A stretch of DNA of 64,000 nt, from contig NGBS01000327.1 in NCBI GenBank assembly GCA_002245135.1, positions 1-64,000 of the forward strand, written 5' to 3'. The notes beneath the pieces were generated by a model. It was not told where the DNA came from. It saw nothing but the letters and a program-made list of their open reading frames with translations, and did no database searches. The number at the start of each line of letters is the position of its first letter. Within the stretch, counting starts at the first letter, position 1. Positions 33,823 to 45,390 of the stretch are shown here, piece after piece. Origin of the DNA: Proteromonas lacertae. Its lineage: Eukaryota; Sar; Bigyra; Opalinata; Proteromonadidae. The position numbers and the translations under genes were made by a program.

Positions 33823-35237
33823 ATGGAAGAAGTAGAGATTGTAAATGAAAAGTATATACTAACAACTAAATTATTTCTAGGAATAACAATAAAAAGCCTA
33901 GCATTCTAGCTTTAGACATACAATTAATGGTAAAATTAGGAGAATTAAACCTAGATATGTTTAATAAATTATTAAGGAAGTATAATTCAGGTAAAAATAT
34001 TCCATCATATCTTAATGAACTAATGAACGATCTAATTGCAAAAATGATGGAATATTATAACCATTCTCAAGCTGATGTGGAGAAAGCTATTAAGTATGAA
34101 TATAAATCATATATTTAATAGCTTATTGATAAAAGTTCTTACTATGCCTATATATTCTGCAGTAAACTGTGAAGATTATGAAAACTGTCTAGGAATGGAT
34201 ATGAATCAATTTTCTCAAGAAAAATTAGAGGGTTGCAAATCTAAGATATGTGAAATTACAGATTTATACAATGAAAATAACAAAATTGATAAAAATGAAA
34301 TAATACAAACATACAATAATATTGAGAAAGATATTCTAGAATCAATAGATTCGTATAAATCATCTCTCAGAGAGAAAACAGAACAGATAGAGAAGGAAAA
34401 AAGTGAAAAGAATAATATAGTGAAAAATATAGCATCAAAGTATATTCTTTATTGTAAATATTAGTATAAATCTATCAAGTGATGATGGTTTGGAAGAGGA
34501 AGAAATAAAAACAAGGTTTAGAGAGAAGTGTATTTTGCTGGATGGATTATTGACATATTTATATACAGATAAAGGAATTGAATATCAAGTGCAATATAAT
34601 ACACAGTGTGACAAAATAAAAGAAGTTGAAAATGATATTAAGAATATAAACAATATGATTACATTATTTACAGATTTAACTAATATTCTAAATTGCATAA
34701 ATGATAAATCACTAAAACCAATGACCAATACTGTATAATTATTAATAATATTTACATATATATTATAATAATAGGAAAATAATAATAATAAGTACAAATC
34801 AACAATTACATCTATGATCAATAATATGTTTGGATATTTGAAAATACATTTCAAAGAAGTGGATGAGAAAATTGTATAATAAGCATTATATCTATAAATA
34901 TAGTCAAAATTAATTAAGAATAAAAATGAAATTGAATCAGAAATAGATAATTGTACATTATATCCTCCTAATTATCAATTGGAAATTAAATCTTGTAAAG
35001 AGAAAGAGAGAGACGTTGTATATAATCATATCTTAGTTATAATATAATATGATATAGCTTATAAAAGCAATAAATGAATATCAGAATATACTTAAAGTAG
35101 AACTTATATCATGCGAGAATATAATTAATAATCTTCCAATAGCAGTAGATATAAATTCAAGTTTTTCAAATGAAATGATGAAGTTGGACAATATCAATGA
35201 AGATATAAAAACAATAATTAACGGAATTATTAAATAA
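33823..35237 (+). CDS. Coiled-coil protein of unknown function, left-arm copy
   Basis: ATG at 33823 and at least six short introns join in frame, including one after NEK near 33852 and others near 34094, 34439 and 34734. The result is about 400 residues. It is mostly charged helix with Glu/Lys/Asn-rich heptads (SLREKTEQIEKEKSEKNNIV) and repeated Cys at wide spacing (NCEDYENC, GCKSKIC, NTQCDKIKEV). It ends NGIIK and a TAA. I recognise no family. An apparently complete copy lies in the other arm at 40749-42163, with a Gly-to-Glu change near position 34193. Confidence 0.55.
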
Positions 35238-35282
35238 TATGATTATTAATTGATATTTATTTATAAAAACATGATAAAAAAC

Positions 35283-36328
35283 CAGGGTTGTATTTATCGG
35301 TTACCGACGGAGATAGGTCAAAACCTATAGGTTTTGCCTTGAACGTCGGTCTGTCAAGCCTTACAAGCCGAATATTATAAAATCTATTTTAATTCATTAT
35401 ATACTAATTTTCCCTTCATAAAAACTATCTTATAATATATTTTAATACTTGATTCATATATTTTCAATCCAATTAAATAATTTTTAACTTTTTATAAAGA
35501 ATTACAATTTAATACTCAACAATAATTAGGTATTTTATATAATTATGTTCTTATTTATTTCTACTAATCATCAATTTCATTTGTAATCTATCACATGATA
35601 AATTTGATTTGGATAAGTTACTTATTTGTCCAGTATGTTTAAACTGTTCTTGGCAAGTATGTATACCCTAGGAAACTTGGACTTTAATGATAGCCAGATA
35701 TTTCCAATGGTTTCAGAGGTGCTGTAATGAATATCATATTGCAAATATTCTTGTACTTCATTTGGCATAATTAATCTCTTTCTTTTTACTGAAAATGCAT
35801 TTATCAAGGCTTTTTATCTTTAACATATTATACCAAAAGGTTTTGTAAAAGTTAAAATTAAGATGTTTAAGCATATTTGCCTCTTTTAAGGCAATAACTT
35901 CACGAGCCGCTCCAATTGGTAAAACTATACTCCTAGAATATATAATGATAGATTATATTAGATACATTTATGATAATTTTAAGAAATGATTAATGTCAAG
36001 CTAAAAGTTTGCCATTTTTTCTTTCAAATTTTTATAATCATTCTATACTTTATATTACATATATAACACAATAGAATAACTCATTGGTAAGGTTAGATTC
36101 AATTATGAAGAAAGAAAAAAGCGCATCGACCGACGGTTAATTCGGTATTTTATAGAATGATATATAGAGCTTGAATTCAATATGTACAGTTAGATAATAT
36201 TATTAATATCACATGTTTAGGAGGAGGTCAGCTAATAGTTACTACAGCCTGGTGTCGGTCAACATTTGTTTATTGACCTACGACCGATCGGTTTTCTCCG
36301 TCGGTCATGACCGATTTATACAACCCTG
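35283..36328. mobile_element. Non-autonomous hAT element, left-arm copy
   Basis: The ends are inverted: CAGGGTTGTATTTATCGGT at the left and ACCGATTTATACAACCCTG at the right, with two differences. It is flanked by an exact 8-bp direct repeat TAAAAAAC (35275-35282 and 36329-36336), the hAT target duplication. Inside, CGGTC/GACCG motifs cluster near both ends. A minus-strand frame (35622-35807) contains WLSLKSKFPRVYILAKNSLNI, which resembles the end of a hAT dimerisation domain, so this is a deletion derivative of an autonomous hAT element. Confidence 0.95.
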
Positions 36329-36336
36329 TAAAAAAC

Positions 36337-37734
36337 CAAAAATTCAATGTTTATCTAAATATTGATTGTTAGTTATATAATTATATGTTTTATGTAATTT
36401 CATATAAATCATTTTTCTATGTAAATTTTTAATTCTAGGACAATTTAATATGTTCAACATCATATATTAAACAAACATCATATATTCAACAAAATTTCAT
36501 CATTTCTTTAGTTTCTTGCCATTATCTTTATTTCCAGGTTCACCAAATCACTATGAGAAAAAGCTTGATGTTTTTTTTTCTTTTTTGTGTTTTTTCTCTG
36601 TAACCATAAGGAATTAGAAAAAAAATACGTCATAAGTTATATGTGATATAGATGTCTATGAAAATTTAGTTATTTTTGTTACAGTGGTGATATGCAATTT
36701 AAGGTAAATTTCATCCTTTTTGTAATTTAATTAATGTAACATGTAATATATAACATTTTATCATAATTTTCAATTTTTGGCTCTAATATATCTATTTCAG
36801 CACTGAAAAAATGAAACTAATACAATCAAAACAGAATCAAGCCTGCACCACTTAACATCTTTGTGAACTTTGTTTATTATAAAATAGAGTTTGTATTGCC
36901 ATAATATTTTGGTAGTCGCGAGAGTGGGTTGATTACAAATTTCTGATATATCTCACTTTGGCAATAGTGGGATAGGTAATTCAATGGAATTTACGTAAAC
37001 GATGTGAATTCCCCATTTTAATGGCTTGCTGTATTTTTTGGATAGTAGTTAAGCGAATTGTTTTACAATTTTTTGCTAACTCTTGCCAATTAAGGAGATA
37101 CATTCATTTTTGGAATACTACCTTCTTCAGGTAAAAAATTAGGTAGTATATTTATATATAATTCAAACACAACAAAAGAAACATATAATATCACTTAATT
37201 AATAATAATTCTCTTTTTGGGGATCTTTTAGGTTCTACTTCCTCTATAATCATATATGAATATAAATATATATACTAAAAATAACTTTAAGCCTATAAAA
37301 ATATAAAAATAAAAGAAAAACAATACTTAGAATTGTCTGGAATTTTCTAAAAATATCCTCTCCTCCTATCATCTCTGTATCTATATATATATAAAATAAT
37401 ATACTATCATTCTTTACTATCAATTTATCTATGAAATAATAAAAATAATATGCTTTACACTATTTCCAATCAATATTCACACTTAGTGTTTATCTTATAC
37501 TTTATTATATATATAATGAATAGTATATACTATTAATGAGTTTTCATTTCTTGAATATATTTTATTGTTATGGGTTTTATTATTTATAATTATTTATTTA
37601 AAGAAAATATACAAGTTGTTTTGGTAGTAAAACTATACTTTCTTTCTGATGCAAAGTTCATATAAGTAAAACTGTACTGTTGTAGGTGGAACTGGTTTAG
37701 CTGAGGTATCTTCATATTCTAAAGTATGTACATT
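36337..37734. other. Non-coding inner part of left palindrome arm
   Basis: No gene seen. AT-rich with poly-T runs. The last 130 bases, read on the minus strand, contain a plausible short coding remnant (HTLEYEDTSAKPVPPTTVQF), which also appears on the plus strand in the right arm. Confidence 0.5.
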
Positions 37735-38252
37735 CACTAACTCCAGGTTATACAGCAGTTTATCTTTGATATTATTTAGACAACTAGACAAAAATAGACT
37801 GAAAATATGTTATTAGAAAGTGAATATTAGAAAGTTATATCCTTAGGTTAAACAGCTGTATGTTGAAATAAAAATCCACTTTATATAGCAAAGTTAACAG
37901 CTGAGTAAAAAATCAGGAATACTAATGAATGAGGACCTAGTTCAAATCGTACCTATACAATAAATGTTTCAAATGGAAAGAACACAATTCAAATACTAAT
38001 GGCAATTAAAGTAGTTATAAGTGATGTTCAATTAATTCCTCCAACTACAGTTAAACATAATGTATCAATAGCAACAGGTGCATTACTGTCAGTTCAATTA
38101 TTTGATATTAATGCAAGGACTTTTCAAACTATTAATGTTACAAGCAAAAACTTATGACAAATATTATGGCATATTTATTTAAGATTAAATGAATTAAGAG
38201 ATATATAGAATTGCTAATTCATTTAGTAATAATAGACAATCTTATAGGCAAT
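37735..38252. other. 518-bp spacer at the centre of the palindrome
   Basis: The only sequence between the arms that is not duplicated. A 53-residue plus-strand frame starts at 38000 (MAIKVVISDVQLIPPTTVKH). It shares a PPTTV motif with the arm-end remnant and may be a scrap of a surface-protein gene. No complete gene is present. Confidence 0.6.
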
Positions 38253-39657
38253 AATGTACATACTTTAGAATATGAAGATACCTCAGCTAAACCAGTTCCA
38301 CCTACAACAGTACAGTTTTACTTATATGAACTTTGCATCAGAAAGAAAGTATAGTTTTACTACCAAAACAACTTGTATATTTTCTTTAAATAAATAATTA
38401 TAAATAATAAAACCCATAACAATAAAATATATTCAAGAAATGAAAACTCATTAATAGTATATACTATTCATTATATATATAATAAAGTATAAGATAAACA
38501 CTAAGTGTGAATATTGATTGGAAATAGTGTAAAGCATATTATTTTTATTATTTCATAGATAAATTGATAGTAAAGAATGATAGTATATTATTTTATATAT
38601 ATATAGATACAGAGATGATAGGAGGAGAGGATATTTTTAGAAAATTCCAGACAATTCTAAGTATTGTTTTTCTTTTATTTTTATATTTTTATAGGCTTAA
38701 AGTTATTTTTAGTATATATATTTATATTCATATATGATTATAGAGGAAGTAGAACCTAAAAGATCCCCAAAAAGAGAATTATTATTAATTAAGTGATATT
38801 ATATGTTTCTTTTGTTGTGTTTGAATTATATATAAATATACTACCTAATTTTTTACCTGAAGAAGGTAGTATTCCAAAAATGAATGTATCTCCTTAATTG
38901 GCAAGAGTTAGCAAAAAATTGTAAAACAATTCGCTTAACTACTATCCAAAAAATACAGCAAGCCATTAAAATGGGGAATTCACATCGTTTACGTAAATTC
39001 CATTGAATTACCTATCCCACTATTGCCAAAGTGAGATATATCAGAAATTTGTAATCAACCCACTCTCGCGACTACCAAAATATTATGGCAATACAAACTC
39101 TATTTTATAATAAACAAAGTTCACAAAGATGTTAAGTGGTGCAGGCTTGATTCTGTTTTGATTGTATTAGTTTCATTTTTTCAGTGCTGAAATAGATATA
39201 TTAGAGCCAAAAATTGAAAATTATGATAAAATGTTATATATTACATGTTACATTAATTAAATTACAAAAAGGATGAAATTTACCTTAAATTGCATATCAC
39301 CACTGTAACAAAAATAACTAAATTTTCATAGACATCTATATCACATATAACTTATGACGTATTTTTTTTCTAATTCCTTATGGTTACAGAGAAAAAACAC
39401 AAAAAAGAAAAAAAACATCAAGCTTTTTCTCATAGTGATTTGGTGAACCTGGAAATAAAGATAATGGCAAGAAACTAAAGAAATGATGAAATTTTGTTGA
39501 ATATATGATGTTTGTTTAATATATGATGTTGAACATATTAAATTGTCCTAGAATTAAAAATTTACATAGAAAAATGATTTATATGAAATTACATAAAACA
39601 TATAATTATATAACTAACAATCAATATTTAGATAAACATTGAATTTTTGGTTTTTTA

Positions 39658-40703
39658 CAGGGTTGTATAAATCGGTCATGACCGACGGAGAAAACCGATC
39701 GGTCGTAGGTCAATAAACAAATGTTGACCGACACCAGGCTGTAGTAACTATTAGCTGACCTCCTCCTAAACATGTGATATTAATAATATTATCTAACTGT
39801 ACATATTGAATTCAAGCTCTATATATCATTCTATAAAATACCGAATTAACCGTCGGTCGATGCGCTTTTTTCTTTCTTCATAATTGAATCTAACCTTACC
39901 AATGAGTTATTCTATTGTGTTATATATGTAATATAAAGTATAGAATGATTATAAAAATTTGAAAGAAAAAATGGCAAACTTTTAGCTTGACATTAATCAT
40001 TTCTTAAAATTATCATAAATGTATCTAATATAATCTATCATTATATATTCTAGGAGTATAGTTTTACCAATTGGAGCGGCTCGTGAAGTTATTGCCTTAA
40101 AAGAGGCAAATATGCTTAAACATCTTAATTTTAACTTTTACAAAACCTTTTGGTATAATATGTTAAAGATAAAAAGCCTTGATAAATGCATTTTCAGTAA
40201 AAAGAAAGAGATTAATTATGCCAAATGAAGTACAAGAATATTTGCAATATGATATTCATTACAGCACCTCTGAAACCATTGGAAATATCTGGCTATCATT
40301 AAAGTCCAAGTTTCCTAGGGTATACATACTTGCCAAGAACAGTTTAAACATACTGGACAAATAAGTAACTTATCCAAATCAAATTTATCATGTGATAGAT
40401 TACAAATGAAATTGATGATTAGTAGAAATAAATAAGAACATAATTATATAAAATACCTAATTATTGTTGAGTATTAAATTGTAATTCTTTATAAAAAGTT
40501 AAAAATTATTTAATTGGATTGAAAATATATGAATCAAGTATTAAAATATATTATAAGATAGTTTTTATGAAGGGAAAATTAGTATATAATGAATTAAAAT
40601 AGATTTTATAATATTCGGCTTGTAAGGCTTGACAGACCGACGTTCAAGGCAAAACCTATAGGTTTTGACCTATCTCCGTCGGTAACCGATAAATACAACC
40701 CTG
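39658..40703. mobile_element. Non-autonomous hAT element, right-arm copy
   Basis: Mirror copy of 35283-36328 with the same inverted ends and the same flanking octamer. It was duplicated as part of the palindrome, not by an independent insertion. Confidence 0.95.
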
Positions 40704-40748
40704 GTTTTTTATCATGTTTTTATAAATAAATATCAATTAATAATCATA

Positions 40749-42163
40749 TTATTTAATAATTCCGTTAATTATTGTTTTTATATCTTCATTGATATTGTCC
40801 AACTTCATCATTTCATTTGAAAAACTTGAATTTATATCTACTGCTATTGGAAGATTATTAATTATATTCTCGCATGATATAAGTTCTACTTTAAGTATAT
40901 TCTGATATTCATTTATTGCTTTTATAAGCTATATCATATTATATTATAACTAAGATATGATTATATACAACGTCTCTCTCTTTCTCTTTACAAGATTTAA
41001 TTTCCAATTGATAATTAGGAGGATATAATGTACAATTATCTATTTCTGATTCAATTTCATTTTTATTCTTAATTAATTTTGACTATATTTATAGATATAA
41101 TGCTTATTATACAATTTTCTCATCCACTTCTTTGAAATGTATTTTCAAATATCCAAACATATTATTGATCATAGATGTAATTGTTGATTTGTACTTATTA
41201 TTATTATTTTCCTATTATTATAATATATATGTAAATATTATTAATAATTATACAGTATTGGTCATTGGTTTTAGTGATTTATCATTTATGCAATTTAGAA
41301 TATTAGTTAAATCTGTAAATAATGTAATCATATTGTTTATATTCTTAATATCATTTTCAACTTCTTTTATTTTGTCACACTGTGTATTATATTGCACTTG
41401 ATATTCAATTCCTTTATCTGTATATAAATATGTCAATAATCCATCCAGCAAAATACACTTCTCTCTAAACCTTGTTTTTATTTCTTCCTCTTCCAAACCA
41501 TCATCACTTGATAGATTTATACTAATATTTACAATAAAGAATATACTTTGATGCTATATTTTTCACTATATTATTCTTTTCACTTTTTTCCTTCTCTATC
41601 TGTTCTGTTTTCTCTCTGAGAGATGATTTATACGAATCTATTGATTCTAGAATATCTTTCTCAATATTATTGTATGTTTGTATTATTTCATTTTTATCAA
41701 TTTTGTTATTTTCATTGTATAAATCTGTAATTTCACATATTTTAGATTTGCAACCCTCTAATTTTTCTTGAGAAAATTGATTCATATCCATTTCTAGACA
41801 GTTTTCATAATCTTCACAGTTTACTGCAGAATATATAGGCATAGTAAGAACTTTTATCAATAAGCTATTAAATATATGATTTATATTCATACTTAATAGC
41901 TTTCTCCACATCAGCTTGAGAATGGTTATAATATTCCATCATTTTTGCAATTAGATCGTTCATTAGTTCATTAAGATATGATGGAATATTTTTACCTGAA
42001 TTATACTTCCTTAATAATTTATTAAACATATCTAGGTTTAATTCTCCTAATTTTACCATTAATTGTATGTCTAAAGCTAGAATGCTAGGCTTTTTATTGT
42101 TATTCCTAGAAATAATTTAGTTGTTAGTATATACTTTTCATTTACAATCTCTACTTCTTCCAT
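40749..42163 (-). CDS. Coiled-coil protein of unknown function, right-arm copy
   Basis: Mirror copy of the gene at 33823-35237, with the same exon borders and introns. One amino-acid difference is visible (CLEMDMNQ versus CLGMDMNQ). Both copies keep open frames and splice sites. Its own upstream region is also inside the arm, so it could be expressed. Confidence 0.55.
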
Positions 42164-42373
42164 TTTTCTAAATAAATAAATATTAACAATAATACACAGA
42201 TTTCCTTTTTGTGACTGAAAATATGTTAGCAAGCATTGAATATTTCAAACATAGAATGTTTCAAAAATATAACCGTTTTAAAACATTTTATTCTTGAATT
42301 ATCAAAACAAAACAGAATACTATAATGTCAATAATAATAATAATAATAATAAAATAACAACAATAACACAGAC

Positions 42374-43457
42374 TTATGATTTATTCTCCTCACTTATTGT
42401 TTTATCATCACTTTTGTTTGGTTGTTCTGATTTGGAAGGTGATTTTGCTGATGAAGCTGTTGGTGGTAGTGGTGGTGGAACTTCATTCTTTGGTTTAGTA
42501 ACAATAGCTGCCCATGAATTACCATTATCTTTACTGGATTTGTCTTGACTTGAATGATAAGTCCAATTTATACTATTTCCATTTGATGTACCTCTTTTAG
42601 TTTTATCCTTCTTATCTCTCGATTTTCTTCTTTGACCAGATTTTTCATTCTTAAATTTATTATTTGATTCTGAATGTCCTGAATCTGTTTTAGCACTTGT
42701 TGTATTTGATGATTGTGTTGTTGTTGTTGTTGATGGTGGTGATGCTACTTCTGGTTTTCCATTTTTAACTACAGCTGCATATCCTTTTGGGTTACTTGAG
42801 ATCGGTGGAATTGGTTTTGAATTCATTGGTTTTATTGATGGTGATAACTTTTCAGTTTCTGATGAATCTCCACCAAACAACATTACATTATAATCAGTAG
42901 AATCAACAGATGCAAATCTAAATGGTCTTCCATGTTCAAGAGCTTGATCAATTGACATAGATCTCTGATTCTTTACTAAATTACCATTTGGTGTTTTTCC
43001 AATCTATTTATAATAACAATATATATATATATATATATATTATATATACAGCTGCACTATGATCACCTTCTTCTAAACTACTTGGTAATGAGAAATTAGT
43101 ATAATTCTTAACAATACTAATTATCTCATCTTCAGTATATGAAATATAAGGTTCATGATATCCACTATCAACATCATCCATTGCTAATGGTGGGAAATTT
43201 AATGGATCAGAAGTTGTGCTAGTATTATTACTTACTGTCATATCATTATACATTCTACCTGATGATGATGATGGTCTAGATCTCCAATCATCTCTATATC
43301 TACTACTTCCACCTATATCATTTCTTTTAGATCTATTATTTCTATCATTACCACGGCTATCACCTCTCCTTCCATTATTGTTATTACCTCTACCACCTTT
43401 ACTACCTCTATCATTACCACGACCATCTTTTCTCATTCCTCCTCTACCACCTCCATT
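42374..43457 (-). pseudogene. Headless copy of the LARP4-like gene
   Basis: Corresponds to 32529-33612. It lacks the La motif and RRM because the arm ends at 43457. The remaining RGG-like and Ser/Pro-rich tail keeps its frame, with an Arg-to-Lys change (NEKSGQ). Without a promoter or RNA-binding domains it is probably non-functional. Confidence 0.85.
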
Positions 43458-43512
43458 CTCTTGCCACTAGTAATATGAAAAATCTTAGATGATATTATTA
43501 TATTCATTGATC

Positions 43513-43587
43513 AGAAACTGATATTTACAATGATTTATTAATAAATGGTAATATTAAACTATGGGATTTTTTTTAATTAATTAACTG
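43513..43587 (+). pseudogene. Decayed copy of the 3' end of the F-box/WD40 gene
   Basis: CAGAAACTGATATTTACAAT and the following bases match the minus strand of 47525-47600, including the last WD repeat (NIKLWDF) and the TTAATTAATTAA after the stop. It lacks 12 bases of the source and has scattered changes. It lies just outside the right border of the palindrome. Confidence 0.75.
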
Positions 43588-43666
43588 TGTTTTGTTTAAG
43601 TTTTAAAGAAAAACACAAAACATTAAAGCAATATAACAATAATAATAATATTATTCTGATATGTAT

Positions 43667-44248
43667 CTATGATAATTTTCTCAAATGATCATACTTAGTA
43701 TCTGTAAATCCCCACATTTCGTAAAATACGCATACTCTTAAAGCGATTGATTCGTATAAATCATCAAATTCTTCTCTTCCTAACACATACTCTGCACAGT
43801 ACGCTAAACATTCTGCAAAACCACCTAATGAAAGTCCACCTTCTTTTGTTTTATTACTCATAAAGAAACACTGATCAAATTCTTCATCAGACATAAAATC
43901 TTCATAAGCATCATGATTTTGGAGCATTTCTTTAAATTTAGTCTTTGTTACATAAAAATCACCATAGTCTTCTTCAGCATATTTCAAGAAGTATATTTTC
44001 ATTGTTTCTTTGAATCTATCAGAAATGAGCTGAACATCTCTGTTTTTATATGACTCGCCACTAAGAATATCCTATTTTTCATAAATGAATGCTATGTATA
44101 CAATTTTAACTTCTTCATTAACATCTTTACTTTCTTCTAATTTATCTTTTTCTAAATCTACAAGTGTAAACATTCTTTTTCCCATTTCATTGACAAATTC
44201 AGCATCTGATTTCCCATCTTTGATAATATCATTGAATGAAATCTGCAT
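43667..44248 (-). CDS. Unknown acidic helical protein
   Basis: ATG at 44248 (MQISFNDIIKDGKSDAEF) and a 30-nt intron (44072-44101) join EEVKI to DILSGESYKN. The protein is about 183 residues, acidic and helical, with aromatic and Cys residues near the C-terminus (SLGGFAECLAYCAEYVLGREEF). The intron is a multiple of three and has no internal stop before its terminal TAG, so it could be mistaken for a stop codon in a long frame. No family is recognised, and EF-hand loops are not convincing. Confidence 0.55.
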
Positions 44249-44372
44249 AATGGATTGATTAACGAATGAAATAAAATATAGACCTTCAATATAAAAATAT
44301 TTGTTTCAAGCCAAACAATAGCTCAAGCCAAACATTATTTCAAAAATCGTTATTACTCTGTTTGTTGCACAG

Positions 44373-45191
44373 ATGGTATTTATTATGTTGTATATTGCTA
44401 AGAACTTATTAAAATCCTTTCTGTTGATAATATGTTTTACAATATACATAAAAGAAGTAAAAAGTGAAATTGACACAACTCGAGAGGATATAATTACATC
44501 TTATGAGTGTAAAATTAATACTTTATCCATAAATTCCAATTATAATGTTTTTGTTGTAGAAGATGTTCAAATTCGTTATGAGTTACCTGTTTGTGATGAA
44601 GATGATTTATATATATATCCAGTAGTATCTACAGATGGTTCATATCCTATATTTGACGATGATAACTGGAATATAAATTGTAACAACAATTTGTTAGTTG
44701 CCAATTATAGTTTACCAATTTCTACTTCTTCTTTAGATTTTTGGTGTGGTTATGATGGTAGTGCAAATAAAACAGAATATAGGTTTTTAGAAAAGAAACA
44801 AATAGGGTGTAAAGATTCATACAACGAAGTATATTTATTAAATTTTAATGATAAAAGAGAATGTAAATCTCCTCCATTTGATCCAACAAAATTAAAATCT
44901 GTGAAATGTAATGAAGATAATTATGAAGCTGTAATACTAGAAGAATGTCAATGTCCAATCGAATATATCAATGGAAGTGAAAGATATGAAATACAATCTG
45001 ATAAAAATCGTCATGTAAATAGTGGTGTTGAAATAGAAGCTAAATGTGTTTATGGTGGTAATAGCGTAGTTACATTAAGTTGCAGTTATACAGGATGGAT
45101 ATTAGATAAAAGTAAAGGAAGTTGTGAAAATGAATCTTTCAAAAGATATCCTTACTCAGTTTTAGTTTTATTTATTCTTATAATATTTTAA
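44373..45191 (+). CDS. Secreted or membrane-anchored Cys-rich surface protein
   Basis: A 272-residue single-exon protein. Residues 9-30 form a signal peptide (LLKSFLLIICFTIYIKEVKS). The ectodomain has many cysteines and N-glycosylation sequons. A sushi/CCP-like block sits before the end (GVEIEAKCVYGG...LSCSYTGW...GSC). The C-terminal YSVLVLFILIIF is a short hydrophobic tail that fits a GPI-anchor signal or a terminal helix. The CCP-like spacing resembles modules in the giant PA14 protein at 55415-63220. Confidence 0.6.
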   Translation: MVFIMLYIAKNLLKSFLLIICFTIYIKEVKSEIDTTREDIITSYECKINTLSINSNYNVFVVEDVQIRYELPVCDEDDLYIYPVVSTDGSYPIFDDDNWNINCNNNLLVANYSLPISTSSLDFWCGYDGSANKTEYRFLEKKQIGCKDSYNEVYLLNFNDKRECKSPPFDPTKLKSVKCNEDNYEAVILEECQCPIEYINGSERYEIQSDKNRHVNSGVEIEAKCVYGGNSVVTLSCSYTGWILDKSKGSCENESFKRYPYSVLVLFILIIF

Positions 45192-45390
45192 GTTAAGTAT
45201 TTTTATTTATTTTATTTGTTTAAATCATATAAAGAGATGTTAATTTTAAATTTTATATATTTATTATCTAAATGTCTAATAAATATAGTTTACTATTCTT
45301 AAAATCACCATATACGTTATATATTGGAAGTATTACAAACAAAAATATGACAAAAATCCAACATATCACTCAATTAGCAACAAAATTTAA

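Larger units (their letters stand above)
32529..37734 (+). repeat. Left arm of a 5.2-kb inverted repeat (palindrome)
   Basis: Every position i pairs with 75986-i in the right arm up to the T-run at 36571-36579, which has 9 T versus 8 A on the other side. After it the sum is 75987. I noted only four base differences (33186, 33344, 33705, 34193) and this one indel; there may be a few more. Contents are the 3' half of the LARP4-like gene, a coiled-coil gene, a hAT-type non-autonomous element and non-coding DNA. Confidence 0.95.
38253..43457 (-). repeat. Right arm of the 5.2-kb inverted repeat
   Basis: Reverse complement of 32529-37734 with the few differences listed there. The right border (43457/43458) switches abruptly from LARP4-like coding sequence to a fragment of a WD40 gene. 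The left border of the pair lies within an otherwise continuous LARP4-like gene. This suggests the right arm is the derived copy. Confidence 0.95.

Noticed and set aside
38000-38158. A small gene in the palindrome spacer
   Set aside because: The 53-residue frame has no domain and no intron style, and looks like a scrap of a longer gene.
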